From Schistosoma mansoni (taxonomy: Eukaryota; Platyhelminthes; Trematoda; Strigeidida; Schistosomatidae): a stretch of DNA of 64,000 nt. The stretch's first letter is position 1, and each line of letters opens with the position of its first letter. Under the pieces are notes generated by a model. That model saw nothing but the letters and a program-made list of their open reading frames with translations, was not told the origin of the DNA and made no database searches. Where the stretch lies: assembly GCF_000237925.1 (NCBI RefSeq), contig NC_031496.1, positions 19,149,154 to 19,213,153 of the forward strand. Direction: 5' to 3'. A program made the translations under genes and the position numbers. Positions 9,196 to 19,299 of the stretch are shown in pieces.

Positions 9196-12100
9196 TTATT
9201 ATGTCATTTCATCCTAGATATTTGGCAGCTAACACGGAAACATGTCCATTTTCCCATTCGTTCATTCGTACAAGGCCACCAAAATAGTTCTGATAAGAGT
9301 TTGATGTTTAATCAAACAGCTGGGTAGGACAGTTTTTACAGTGTATTAGAGAAAATATTTTTTCGGATAGATTGGACGACCTCTTATTGCAGATATGTCA
9401 CATAACAGGATTTTCTGAAGTGTTCCCACCTGTTTGATATTTGATTTTAGGGTTGTCAACTACAGTTCTTGTTGAAGATCCGTGTCTTCTTTCTGAACGG
9501 ATCCTTGGCTATATTGTCGTCTGAAATATATATTTTAATGTATTTCGTTCTTAAAATTCTCGAGGGCATATGTGGTCACATCAACGTTTTAGTAAGATAA
9601 AAGACAATTTGATTGTCTTGTTGTATATAAAACTATGAGATGTAAATATATAACAGCGCAACATTTGTAGGCTGCGTTACTGTTGTTAGACTTGTTCATT
9701 GGTTTTCCTCGTTCATGTTGCTATCCTTAACTTTGTTGTTTCTGAGTTGTGGTCAAATAAGACTGTTTCCTTTTATAACTACATACTTATAGTTTGCGAC
9801 TTTTAATACTGCGCACTTTAAACTGAGGTTTCATCTTACAAGCAGTGTTGGTAAGTAACGTGTTTTATAGCTCTTTCTAAAACATACTGAATTGTCATTG
9901 AGATGCCAAATCACATTTATTCTATAAATTTCTGCCTGTGATATTCTCCCACTCAGGAATGGCTGTGGACGGTGCAGAATTATTACCCACCATTAAAGCA
10001 TATTATGGCACCAACCATAAAGTTTTTTAGCCCATTAAAAACTGTCACTTAGTTAAAGCAGGAATTTAAACAAATAAGGTTGAGTAGTTACAGTGTACAA
10101 ATAGGTTCAACACGTTTGGTGAGTTATTATCATAATTCGATCATATCTAATTAGATATAGTCGAAAGTATTAGGGGTTAGACATTAGACCAAGAGGTATC
10201 ATAAGCTAGTATTAGGGATTGGGAATAATAACACGGTTAAGATAGGAGGATCTTTAGTAGCCATGACGACGAAAAACGGGAGAGATAGTACCTTGCTTCT
10301 AAACTTCAAGAGCCTTTCGTTGAAAATTCGTAAATTAAGTTGAAATTCTATATATTTTTCGAACTTATTTATATCTTTTCCTTTTACCATCATTTTAAGA
10401 ATTAGTCAAGTCGAAGACATTTCGTTACCTTTGTAAATCAAAGTTTGGAGTAATAATCTGAATTCTTTCGACATTTTTATTTTCCCCTTCTTGAGTAACC
10501 ATTCAATCTGTAAATACTCGTGTTCTCTAAAATTCAACAGGCTGTGTGTATCGGAAAATGTGTATAGCGATGTTAACCTGAACCTATTATTCATGTTCTT
10601 AAATTCTGCTGGAACGACATCTGTAACTTCATTTTTTTCTTGTGCGACCCTATTGATTTTAATCAATGGCTGTGGTTAGGTGTATCCCGACAAATTTTAT
10701 ACTTCAGTTTCATGTGTATGTGGAGAGTTGGCTGAGTATTAATGGCGCCTTTGTTCAGTTTAGTTTACGCAACAAAGTATTCTAAAAAATAAGTATGTTG
10801 GTCTAACTCTCTCCTTGTTATTATTAGAAGGCATTAAAGATGTTATTAATCATAATTCATCTAAATGTAAAAATACTAGGGTATTTACGGCTATAACAAC
10901 TACATATAAGTTCCTTGACAAAAACTGAGCTATTGCTCATTCTGTTTATTATGTCAATAATCAGGTAGTTTTATCTCTGTAGATCTGTGAATCTAATTTA
11001 GGTAGCTGAAACAACAGAACGTACTCAAAATCTTCCATCTTTAGATATTTTTTAGGATGACTTGTTTGTTTAGTTGATTCGTTCGTAACAAAAGTATATA
11101 CTGCTGTTTTACAGTGGAACACATTTAAGTAGTGAAATATACCTAACTTTTATTGCATTGCCTTGGATGCTCATATGAAATCAAATAAATTGATTAATAA
11201 CTCTTTTGGGTATAACGGTGTCCAGTTTGATTTCCTATACAAAACTGTGAGACGGTTTGTTGAGAAGTTATTCTAATATCATTATCCATTGTGTCACTTG
11301 AATACCATTTTAATGATGTTGCAGAATTTGTTTGTTTAGTTGATATGACGTAAAAGCTATATGGTACAAAAATACACTGAAGCCATCTATCATGAAAATA
11401 TTTGATTAAGGATAATGCAACACGCCGATCAGAAACATCTTAAGCATTATGTTCCACAGTCAAATCTGAATTTTGTGGGAAATGCGAAATCAGAAGCTTT
11501 ATAAATAATTTGTCTTAGTCAGCTGGAAATCTAACTACTCATACAATAACGGTATAGTCTCTATGAGTATTGGCAAGTGTATGAGTGTAATATATGGCCT
11601 AGAAAGATAAGGCCTGAAATCCATGTGTTGCAATTCGTAGTAAAAACTTGTGAGTCGATTGCATTAGGTTCAACGTTTCGGCTAATTCAAATGTGAGAAT
11701 GCATCCTACTATATTACTACATTGTACTGGATAGGTATGTTGTGAGAAGTTTATTGACATATTCAGACCTATTATGATTTTGATTGCACTAAAAATATTC
11801 CGCATTGTTTCCCTTGTACTATTTAAACTTGTGTTAATTTAATTCTGTTATTTATCTACTCTGAAGAAGCGGTTTACATCAAGTCACGAAAAGTCAGAAA
11901 TACAATTTTTTACTCATTGGGATATAACGAGAGTTGTTTTTCTGTTAACTTTCTATCCAATGATCAATTTATTTGAAACCGTCAAATCCAACCTTGGCAT
12001 TGATACCTACAGTGAAAAGTTTGTTTGAATAGTGTACTTGGATTTGCGTCAGTAGTTGTACCTATCTCTAACGATTAGTTTAGAAAGTGACATTCTGTTT

Positions 12101-12216
12101 CATGTCTTCTCCCACACAATACTTCAGATTACTTAAAGTTGTTTTAAGTGTCAAGTTTCGATTGGTATCTGACCGTATTCACCACTTTATTTATTTGTCA
12201 TTTCCTTTTATTGCAG
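9196..12216. other. Intergenic, upstream of EAPP
   Basis: No confirmed gene. Minus-strand frames at 10406-10666 (86 codons) and 10199-10393 (64 codons) are adjacent and lysine-rich (for example EYLQIEWLLKKGK) and could be one broken frame, but match no family I recognise. A non-coding 5' exon of EAPP probably lies here, because the first coding exon is preceded by a splice acceptor. The motif at 11865-11910 resembles one at 34150-34200. Confidence 0.35.
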
Positions 12217-12270
12217 ACAAATGTTCTCCTCAGATTATGATGGTTGTGAGTCCGATAGTAGTTCATCCAG
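12217..12270 (+). CDS. EAPP: EAPP exon 1 (first coding)
   Basis: The acceptor TTGCAG ends at 12216 and the ATG is at 12221-12223. It encodes MFSSDYDGCESDSSSS and ends in phase 2 at TCCAG before GTAATT. The acceptor implies a non-coding exon upstream. Confidence 0.85.
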
Positions 12271-14208
12271 GTAATTTATGACCATCAATTATTGTTTGTG
12301 TTATTTCTTTCTTTGAAGTGATTCGTGTTATGACAACAGAAGTGTCAACGCGGTCGAGATCTCTAAAGCTAAAGCTATGGAGTTTGATGAATTAATGAAC
12401 AAAGAACTTGATTTACTGATTAGAAGTGTCCACCAAAAAGCAACGGATTCGAAAACAGAAAGAAAGCAAAATGAAAATCTCAGAGTGAGATTTAAAAAGG
12501 ATCATGATGATGATGGTGTGTTTTACTGCTTAATAATGATTTGTTTTCATTACATAAAGTTGACTTTCCAGTATATAAAGATCCACTTTGCGATTACGAG
12601 GAAGATGAGGCTAATGCTAAATGGGTGCAAGAAAATCTCCCTGGCGGGAAGAGCAAGAAATCTGATGCCATCCTTAACTGTCCTGGATGTATGTCTGTGT
12701 TATCTCTCGTTAGTCACAGGTAAGTTTGTGCTTTATTTTAGACTAAATATGTTGTATGGTTCTGTGCTATTAGATATCTTGTAACGACTGGGAATAATTA
12801 GAATCTGCCTTAAACCTCGTGTGATTAAGCCACGATATACATGTATAGGTGGATGTATGGTCTTGATTTTAGATATGTAGGCACCCACGGTATTATTAGA
12901 CCCTAACTAGAAATTGTGCGTACAGAATATAGGATTTTAGCTATCTAAATACATTTCTAGCTCGGATAATACCGCATGTTTCGTTATAACTTTAAATAAT
13001 CAATGGGAAAACATAAATCCTTTGTGTGTTTTTGAACGACTATTTTCAGAACATAATCATTAATGTATTTGCTAAAAAGCGCAACTTTGTATATAGTATT
13101 CCCTTCATTTATAGTCACATTCATTCCTTCACATTTTCTTTGTCAATCATTTTCACGATGATTTGGACCATAATAATTAATCTTTGGGTACCTCTAATTT
13201 GTAACTTTTTAGTCTCCTTACATTTGCATGGTAGGCTAAGTGGATTAAGCGATTTAAATCGCATCAGTATGATAAGGAATATGATTAGACAAATCTCATT
13301 ATAACATGACATACTAGGATAATATTAAAGCGTGATGAATCCTTTTATATTAATGCTTTATGTTATGACTTTATGTCCGGCTTTTTATCACGTGAATTAT
13401 CTACCGATCGAAATACGACGTTTCCAATCTTAACACTGCCAAATCAATGACGTTCGACCAGTATGAACAGTCTAGCGTCCTTATTGATCCCTTGTCCGTC
13501 TAGCCCTTCCAATTGAGTCCAGAACACCAATTACAGCTTCTGCTATGCGAATCATTTATTTCAAGCGTATTTAGTTTATATACCAGACAGACAGATCGCA
13601 TCATACCATGAAATAGAAAATAATATTTGTACGAGATTAAGCCAAAATGCGGCTGTGAACGTGGGAGACAATAATCAATAAACTGAATATAAATTAGGGG
13701 CAGTAAACCGTATGATAATAATTCATAGGTCAAAATGAAGCTTATAATAAGATGAATATAGATATACATAATCTAATCACTCAATAGTTAAACAATAAGA
13801 ATATATATAGAATAATAGTCTATTAATAGGTCCCGGAAGTTACCTGTACTTATGTCTTCACTATGATATAACACTTTACATATTTTGTTCGTGATTAGCA
13901 ACATGTAGGAGAAAGGGAGTTTTAAATTATATGTGGTTTTTTTATATTTCAGACACCCCCATTTCAAGACCCAATATTATACAGAACACCCTATCAATTG
14001 TCTTTTGGACGAAACACAAATCATAACTCGAACGATATCAAAACCACATAATGCGAAAAAATCTTCAGAAAACAGTTTGGAATCAAACCGGAATGTCACG
14101 AAAGAATACCACCCAGTCACTTGTAAAGTATGCGGTAATTCAGTCGGATGTAAAGAAATCCAGACCAATGTGATCTACTTCAATGACGTACTTGCAAGTC
14201 ATAGTTAA
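12217..14208 (+). CDS. EAPP: E2F-associated phosphoprotein (EAPP) ortholog
   Basis: Four coding exons (ATG at 12221; 12221-12270, 12319-12515, 12560-12719, 13953-14208) total 663 nt and close in frame to 220 residues plus TAA. EAPP is a conserved acidic nuclear protein, reported in mammals to interact with E2F factors. Its hallmarks are present: an acidic, serine-rich N-terminus (DYDGCESDSSSS), the EFDELMNKELDLL helix, the SDAILNCPGCMSVLSL segment, KTQYYTEH, and the terminal block YHPVTCKVCGN to FNDVLASHS at the stop. CPGC and CKVC form a likely four-cysteine zinc site. The protein is shorter than the human one, with a reduced N-terminus. The GT-AG introns are 48, 44 and 1233 nt. Confidence 0.93.
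12319..12515 (+). CDS. EAPP: EAPP exon 2
   Basis: The acceptor CTTTGAAG ends at 12318 and the donor is GATG before GTGTGT. It encodes SDSCYDNRSVNAVEISK and the helical segment EFDELMNKELDLLIRSVHQ, followed by a charged stretch ending in DDDD-type residues. Phase 2 in, phase 1 out. Confidence 0.88.
12560..12719 (+). CDS. EAPP: EAPP exon 3, first cysteine pair
   Basis: The acceptor ATAAAG ends at 12559 and the donor is CACAG before GTAAGT. It carries YEEDEANAKWV and the conserved DAILNCPGCMSVLSLVSHR. The two cysteines are the first half of the putative zinc site. Confidence 0.92.
13490..13790 (-). repeat. Dispersed repeat R1, diverged copy in EAPP intron
   Basis: Shares order and wording with R1 copies at 23345-23700, 34560-34910 and 42420-42775: an end with 'CCAGAACACCAAT', a middle with 'TTAGCCAAAA' or its equivalent, and 'AAGCTTATAATAAGA' at the far end. 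This copy is the most diverged. The family was not identified. Confidence 0.6.
13953..14208 (+). CDS. EAPP: EAPP exon 4, C-terminus
   Basis: The acceptor TATTTCAG ends at 13952. It encodes HPHFKTQYYTEHPINC, a variable spacer, then YHPVTCKVCGNSVG and the family-typical C-terminus FNDVLASHS before TAA at 14206-14208. Confidence 0.93.
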
Positions 14209-15244
14209 CGGAAGGGATTTTTTGCTCAGGATGAATTGTATGGCTACTAATTAATATTAAGTAGCTTGTTCTGACTAGCATCAATTCATGGACTAGGATT
14301 TTTAGTGAACGATTTTATTTCACTATGTATAAAGGAATTACTTTTTTATCTCGGAAATTAATAGAGACACGGTAAAATGCATTTCATAATTGTTTTTTTC
14401 TCTGGAATATTTAGGACAAGAAATCAGAAACTGTTAGCTCATTCCAGTTCATTGATTTAGTCCCTTACCATGTCATGTAGTTTACATTGAAGTCGAATTG
14501 TTTGTTTTTCATGATGAAGAAAATCAAATCACGGTTTTTTTTGCAGAAAAAACAGGCGCTTTGAAAATTTCAGGCCTCAAAATGATAATTGTTGTTGTCG
14601 TGAAATTTAGTACAATTGTTGCATCTGTCTACATGAAAACGTTAAATTTAGAAGATAATTGTAAGCGGTTATTATTTTCAACGTATCACAGCTATATGTG
14701 TGGGAATCTGTTATGGATGTGAAATTCCTAAATGCAACTTAGAAAGAATAAAATTAATATTAACCTAATATGAATTTCAGTTACGTTAATTTATTCAGTT
14801 TGAATTCTGTTGATAGACTTTCCATTGCAATTTCCACTATGATTCACATACATTGACAACTACTCAATTCCGAAACTATAGTCATGGTGACCATTATATA
14901 ACTGATTGTTTTAGATTTATTTTGAATTCTACTGGGTTTTGACCAATAAAGCTTCTATACAATAACAGGACATCTTACTCCAGTTAGTGGGGCAGAAAAG
15001 AATACAATAGCAATAGTTTCATCCACCGTGTAGAAGTAAGTGTCGTGGAATCTTAGCTTAGAACACAAATGTATTAACTAGTGATGAGGTTGATGAAAGG
15101 TTGATCATACATCCGGACTTAACAACTTATCTAAAGACAAAGGAGATAAAGCCTAACAGTGTGCTCATACTACTATGAAGGGATGCTGTTATCAAGTGTC
15201 TAAAACAGACAGAATCAAACACTCAAATATCCCTGGAAAGTAAC
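14209..15244. other. Downstream of EAPP, nothing recognised
   Basis: Holds the EAPP 3' UTR and AT-rich DNA. AATAAA occurs near 14748. No other gene or repeat could be supported. Confidence 0.4.
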
Positions 15245-15805
15245 ATATTAAATAAGAAAGATTGGTTCAGTGAAAGGTTCTCTTTCCGGCAAATTCACTT
15301 TCAAAGCTGCACAATCGCAAATATATATATATATATATATACTTGTTTTTTCAGGATGATAATAATTACAACAATAGATAATAAACTTCTGTTAGACATT
15401 GTGACAGTGAGGTAAAATAAACAAAAGTATTAAAAAAATTCTTTTTAAAAACAAGGAAAACTTAATAATCGTTTGATTGTTAGTAGCTTAAATATTCATC
15501 AAAATATAGATAAGGAAATTATCATTAGGAAAGGATGGCTCAGCATGATAAGATAAAATGTTGAAATTGAGATTAAATGTAATCAGGAGGATCGTAGAAA
15601 CATAAATAAACCAGTTGAGAGTAGAAGGTTTGAGGGGCAGATGGAAGGGGAAGTAGATGGCTATAAAGGAAAATGGGTATGGAGAAAAATTCTTATGGGA
15701 CACTAAGACTGTGGTAGAATACACACAATTGTGGTTTTCCCAGATGTATAGCTATTGCTTTGGCAATGCTAAGAAGATGCAATATAACTGCCTTTGGAAG
15801 ATTAA
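15245..15805 (-). repeat. Left inverted arm of Penelope element
   Basis: Reverse complement of the right arm. Both encode, in opposite directions, the frame containing LVSHKNFSPYPFSFIAIYF with only two residue differences near its start. The homology continues outward through an (AT)n tract (15322-15341) to the 'AAATAAGAAAGATT' end near 15245. Confidence 0.85.
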
Positions 15806-16189
15806 ACGCATATATCTCAGGATTGCTAGGAAATTCATGTTATGTTTCTGTGGTTTTTAAACTTTTAGTGAGATCCGATATTAGTTTTTTCGTGCGTTTG
15901 TCAATAACTGTGGTAACATATTCGGTGAAAAGATCGTGTTCATTAGGTGATAACTCATATAACACAGGAGATCTTTTTGAAATGTTAAATTCCAATATCG
16001 GGATGCTTGAACGAATGGAATCGATAACATTTTGTGCATAGCGTTTAAGAGATTTTGAGTTTGAATAAGTATGGTTTCTTCGAAGAATTTTCTAGTATCA
16101 TTTTGGATATTTGTGTATGTTAATCATTCTTCAGTATCCTTAACAAATGTACAATTAGAAACCTTATCTTCGGGGACAAAATTCTGTGA

Positions 16190-17250
16190 CATAAATGAAA
16201 AAATTAATAAAAGTCACACAAATGTTCAATTCGAAGATTTAATCAAACAAACAAATGGAAAATGATCAGTCAATCAACGAACATATCTTTGAGCGCATAA
16301 AGCCAACAGGATCAATAATATCAGGATTATACGGTCTGCCAAAAATACACAAACCTTGTCTACCTCTCAAATCAATTCTAGATACGTCCGGGTCCCCATA
16401 CCACTCCATAGCAAAGTAGCTGGTAGATCTAGAACCCGTAAGAAAATTCATTTGTAGACACTCCGTACATGATACTTTTGAATTTATTGCACACATAAAA
16501 GAAGTGAATGTAAATGACAAAATTATGCTATCTTTGGATATCTATTCACTAATGTTCCACTCACAAAGACCATTAGTTTTATCTGCAATTACGTAAATAG
16601 TAATGAGATTAACATCGGAATACCGGGAGTTTATTTGAAGGAACTACTACTACGTTGTACCTGCAATGTACAGTTTACATTTAACGACACGATTCATAGA
16701 GAAAGGAATGGCATAGCAATTGGATCCCCCCTTGGTTCATTACTAGCAGATTGCTTCATGGCCAGACCAGAAAACAACCAACTTGAAACGACTATAGAAA
16801 ACTTCCATTCCTATAAAAGGTACGTGGATGATATCTTTATCATTTGTGACAACAAATATGATTTGAGTAATTTTCTAGAGATATTTAATATTTGTCACCC
16901 AGCAATAAAATTCACACTTGAAGTTGAAAACAAACAAAATATTCACTTTCTCGATGTGGAAATGACAAGAAGACGAGATGTAACTCTAAGAAGATCTATC
17001 TACAGGAAACTCATGTTGAATAGCCAACCATCAAGTTTCTAGGGCTGGGTGATACAAAGAATTTGTAGTCCCGAGGTCATAGATGAGCAACTGGGCCTCT
17101 TGAAGGAGATACTTATCAAGAACGAATATCCTTCGATATCCATTGATAAGAACATAAAACCGAAACCGCCGAAAACACAAATAACTTCTGTAGAAAAGAA
17201 AATATTATAAATGAACATTGACTTTAAGGGTGATAGAGCCACACACACGC
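16190..17250 (+). pseudogene. Penelope-like reverse transcriptase, disrupted
   Basis: Recognisable pieces in order are IYGLPKIHKPCLPLKSIL-like text at 16320-16385 (shifted frame), LFTNVPLTKTISFICNYV near 16540-16600, YLKELLLRCTCNVQF at 16630-16680, the RT motif GIAIGSPLGSLLADCFM near 16710-16760, and the catalytic YVDDIFIICD at 16820-16850. Then come HFLDVEM near 16945 and KGDRATHTP near 17230. A TAG at 17041-17043 and several upstream stops disrupt the frame. The paired aspartates of YVDD remain. Confidence 0.82.
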
Positions 17251-17269
17251 CTTAAGGAGGAGAATTTCC

Positions 17270-17420
17270 GACTCTTTAAAAAGATCAGAGGGGGTTTTGT
17301 GGACAATTTAGTATTTTCACTGTTGAAAGCATGAGTCAATTGAAGCTAGACCACCATCGAAAACCTGGAAGCACTGGACGGCCGTTTCGTCCTATTATGG
17401 GACTCCTCAGCAGTGCGCAG
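17270..17420 (-). mobile_element. Hammerhead element (family 2) inside Penelope ORF
   Basis: Minus-strand element joining the RT and GIY-YIG parts. It shares its end ('AAATACTAAATT.TCCACAAAACCCC') with 21783-21905 and 31017-31165. It contains a consensus hammerhead at 17371-17416 and the downstream segment 'TTCCAGGTTTTC..TGGTGGTCTAGCTTCAA'. No gene is carried. Confidence 0.75.
17371..17416 (-). ncRNA. Hammerhead ribozyme motif, family 2, full consensus
   Basis: On the minus strand: stem I GCACTG with CAGTGC (6 bp perfect), core CTGAGGA (fits CUGANGA), stem II GTCC with GGAC around a CATAATA loop, GAAA, a minimal stem III (AC-GGCC-GT), and the NUH site GTC directly before CAGTGC. Predicted cleavage lies between 17377 and 17376. 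All invariant positions are present. Short stem III hammerheads of this kind often act as dimers. Confidence 0.75.
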
Positions 17421-17835
17421 AACATTCTTCACAACAACATTGCAAATAGTATTCTCCAGCCGATCATTGTTCAATAATAATCTTAAAGATAAATTATCGC
17501 ATCTGACCAACTCAATGTGCATTGACCAATTTACCTGCTCATGTGGAGCTAGGTATATAGGTCGTTCGATGCGTACTTTATCCAAAAGAATTCAAGAATA
17601 TTATCTGGCGTGGTCAAGAAGAGGAGGAAATGGTTCAATAAGAAGTTCAATAATCGAACACCATGTGAGCATAGGTCACTCAATCAAGACAGACTCTGCG
17701 TTCAAAGTCATCTACAAGGTAAGTAGAAGTCTTCCGAAGACAATTATATTGCATCTTCATGGCATTGTCGAAGCAATAGCTATACATCTGGGAAAACCAC
17801 AATTGTATGTCTTCTACCATAGTCTTAGTGTCCCA
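17421..17835 (+). pseudogene. Penelope GIY-YIG endonuclease domain
   Basis: Frame 17413-17838 holds NSMCIDQFTCSCGARYIGRS, in which the CSCG...YIGR segment corresponds to the GIY-YIG core of Penelope-like elements, then TLSKRIQEYY, SSIIEHHVSIGHSI, and the C-terminal EAIAIHLGKPQLY. The domain itself is open, but upstream it is cut off from the RT by the inserted hammerhead element. Confidence 0.8.
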
Positions 17836-18060
17836 TAAGAATTTTTCTCCATACCCATTTTCCTTTATAGCCATCTACTTCCCCTTCCATCTGCCCCTCA
17901 AACCTTCTACTCTCAACTGGTTTATTTATGTTTCTACGATCCTCCTGATTACATTTAATCTCAATTTCAACATTTTATCTTATCATGCTGAGCCATCCTT
18001 TCCTAATGATAATTTCCTTATCTATATTTTGATGAATATTTAAGCTACTAACAATCAAAC
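17735..18060 (+). repeat. Right inverted arm of Penelope element, proximal part
   Basis: Inverted counterpart of 15480-15805. It runs from the last endonuclease codons to 'GCTACTAACAATCAAAC', where an SM-alpha composite interrupts it. The arm resumes at 18819. Confidence 0.85.
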
Positions 18061-18108
18061 GATTATTAAATTTAATAAGCAAAGATGGATAGTGGCTAGC
18101 AGTGGAAT

Positions 18109-18149
18109 CCAGGACGCGCATTTCGTCCTATTTGGGACTCGTCAGCTGG
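18109..18149 (-). ncRNA. SM-alpha hammerhead motif (one substitution)
   Basis: Minus strand: CCAG, CTGACGA, stem II GTCC..GGAC, GAAA, then TGCGCGTC and CTGG. The base after GAAA is T where intact copies have C, which weakens the tiny stem III. The core is otherwise complete. Confidence 0.75.
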
Positions 18150-18179
18150 ACGTACCTGCATCTCAGAGTTGATGTTCAC

Positions 18180-18245
18180 TCTGGGACTCGAACCCAGTAC
18201 CCTCGCTTCAAACGCCATCGCGTTATCCACTCGGCCACTGAGTCC
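18180..18245 (-). repeat. tRNA-derived SINE head of SM-alpha
   Basis: Box A-like TGGCCGAGTGG (18227-18237 reversed) and box B GGTTCGAGTCC (18184-18194 reversed) lie at normal internal-promoter spacing. It would support RNA polymerase III transcription of the SINE. It is not a functional tRNA gene: there is no complete cloverleaf with an acceptor stem, and it sits inside a repeat. Confidence 0.7.
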
Positions 18246-18391
18246 TGATAGCCACTTGCTTGTGCGATGGGGTGAAGTTAAATTCACTTTAGTATTGTTT
18301 CGACAAATCAACTGAAAAAAAGAAAAAGTTAATTAAATTTTAATTACAAAAATAATATTAAATTAATATTTAATATATTTTTTTAAATAAC

Positions 18392-18591
18392 NNNNNNNNN
18401 NNNNNNNNNNNNNNNNNNNNNNNNNNNNNNNNNNNNNNNNNNNNNNNNNNNNNNNNNNNNNNNNNNNNNNNNNNNNNNNNNNNNNNNNNNNNNNNNNNNN
18501 NNNNNNNNNNNNNNNNNNNNNNNNNNNNNNNNNNNNNNNNNNNNNNNNNNNNNNNNNNNNNNNNNNNNNNNNNNNNNNNNNNNNNNNNNNN
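18392..18591. other. Assembly gap (200 N)
   Basis: A fixed-length N run inside the SM-alpha composite. Its real size is unknown. Confidence 0.98.
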
Positions 18592-18615
18592 GGATAGTGG
18601 GTAGTGCAGGTACAT

Positions 18616-18656
18616 CCAGCTGACGAGTCCCAAATAGGACGAAACGCGCGTCCTGG
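18616..18656 (+). ncRNA. SM-alpha hammerhead motif, intact core
   Basis: CCAG (18616-18619), CTGACGA (18620-18626), stem II GTCC..GGAC, GAAACGCGCGTC and CTGG (18653-18656). Predicted cleavage falls after 18652. All invariant bases are present. Confidence 0.85.
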
Positions 18657-18818
18657 ATTCCACTGCTAGCCACTATCCATCTTTGCTTATCATGCTTGTG
18701 AATCAAGGCTATATCGAGGCAATAGGCACAGTATGCACATATGCCAATTAGAGACTGACCAGTTGCAGTCCTTACACATCGATGGGAAGATTCAAACAAA
18801 CAATACTAAGTGAATTTA

Positions 18819-19045
18819 GATTATTAAATTTTCCTTGTATTTTAAAAGAATTTTTTTAATACCTTTGTTTATTTTGCCTCACTGTCACAATGTCTAACAG
18901 AAGTTTATTATCAGTATTGTTGTAATTATTATCATCCTGAAAAAACAAGTATATATATATATATGCGGTTGTACAGCTTTGAAAGTGAATTTGCCGGAAA
19001 GAGAACCGTTCACTGAACTAATCTTTCTTATTTAATGTCTTAATG
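18819..19045 (+). repeat. Right inverted arm of Penelope element, distal part
   Basis: Continues the arm after the SM-alpha insertion. It is the inverted counterpart of 15245-15480, with the same (AT)n tract (18951-18964) and the same terminal 'AATCTTTCTTATTTAAT'. Confidence 0.82.
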
Positions 19046-19299
19046 GGTGTATTCCGTTTTAATAAGTAACAGAGAAGCACAAAATATGCTACCACATGAT
19101 TCCTATCTAGAAGTAAGCAAATCTAAACTAACTTCTTTTTTAATGAATAGGGATTTAGTGTTGTTTTGCTTACATAAATGTGCTAAAATCATCCTCATGT
19201 ATGGCAATTAAATTATTCTTCATAATAATGGATGTAAGCAAGTTTTCTAAGGAAACGATAAAAAAGGATGTAACTTACCGAATAGAACAAATGTGGAAA

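Larger units (their letters stand above)
18061..18831. mobile_element. SM-alpha retrozyme composite with 13-bp target duplication
   Basis: GATTATTAAATTT at 18061-18073 is repeated at 18819-18831, and the interrupted Penelope arm reads continuously across. The insert (18074-18818) contains a minus-strand SM-alpha unit (hammerhead 18109-18149, tRNA-like head 18180-18245), AT-rich DNA, a 200-N gap, then a plus-strand unit (hammerhead 18616-18656) ending 'AATACTAAGTGAATTTA'. The two units are therefore inverted relative to each other inside one insertion. Confidence 0.8.
15245..19045 (+). mobile_element. Penelope-like element with inverted arms, decayed and nested
   Basis: The core on the plus strand encodes a Penelope-type reverse transcriptase (about 16190-17250) and a GIY-YIG endonuclease domain (about 17420-17835). 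The left arm (15245-15805) is an inverted copy of the 3' end, including the last codons of the ORF. The right arm is 17735-18060 plus 18819-19045. Inverted or tandem partial copies at the ends are typical of Penelope elements. Stops, frameshifts and two insertions (a hammerhead element at 17270-17420 and an SM-alpha composite at 18074-18818) show the copy is dead. Confidence 0.85.

Noticed and set aside
10199-10666. Two adjacent minus-strand frames as a gene
   Set aside because: Lysine-rich and AT-driven, no recognisable domain, separated by stops without a good intron. Kept only as a note.
11860-11915. Third hammerhead-like motif (CTGAAGA ... GAAAAGTC), similar at 34150-34200
   Set aside because: No closing stem II, and stem III would have no loop. 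The core match is too short to support a ribozyme.
18180-18245. Functional tRNA gene on minus strand
   Set aside because: Box A and box B are present but no complete cloverleaf or acceptor stem, and the sequence is the head of a dispersed SINE.
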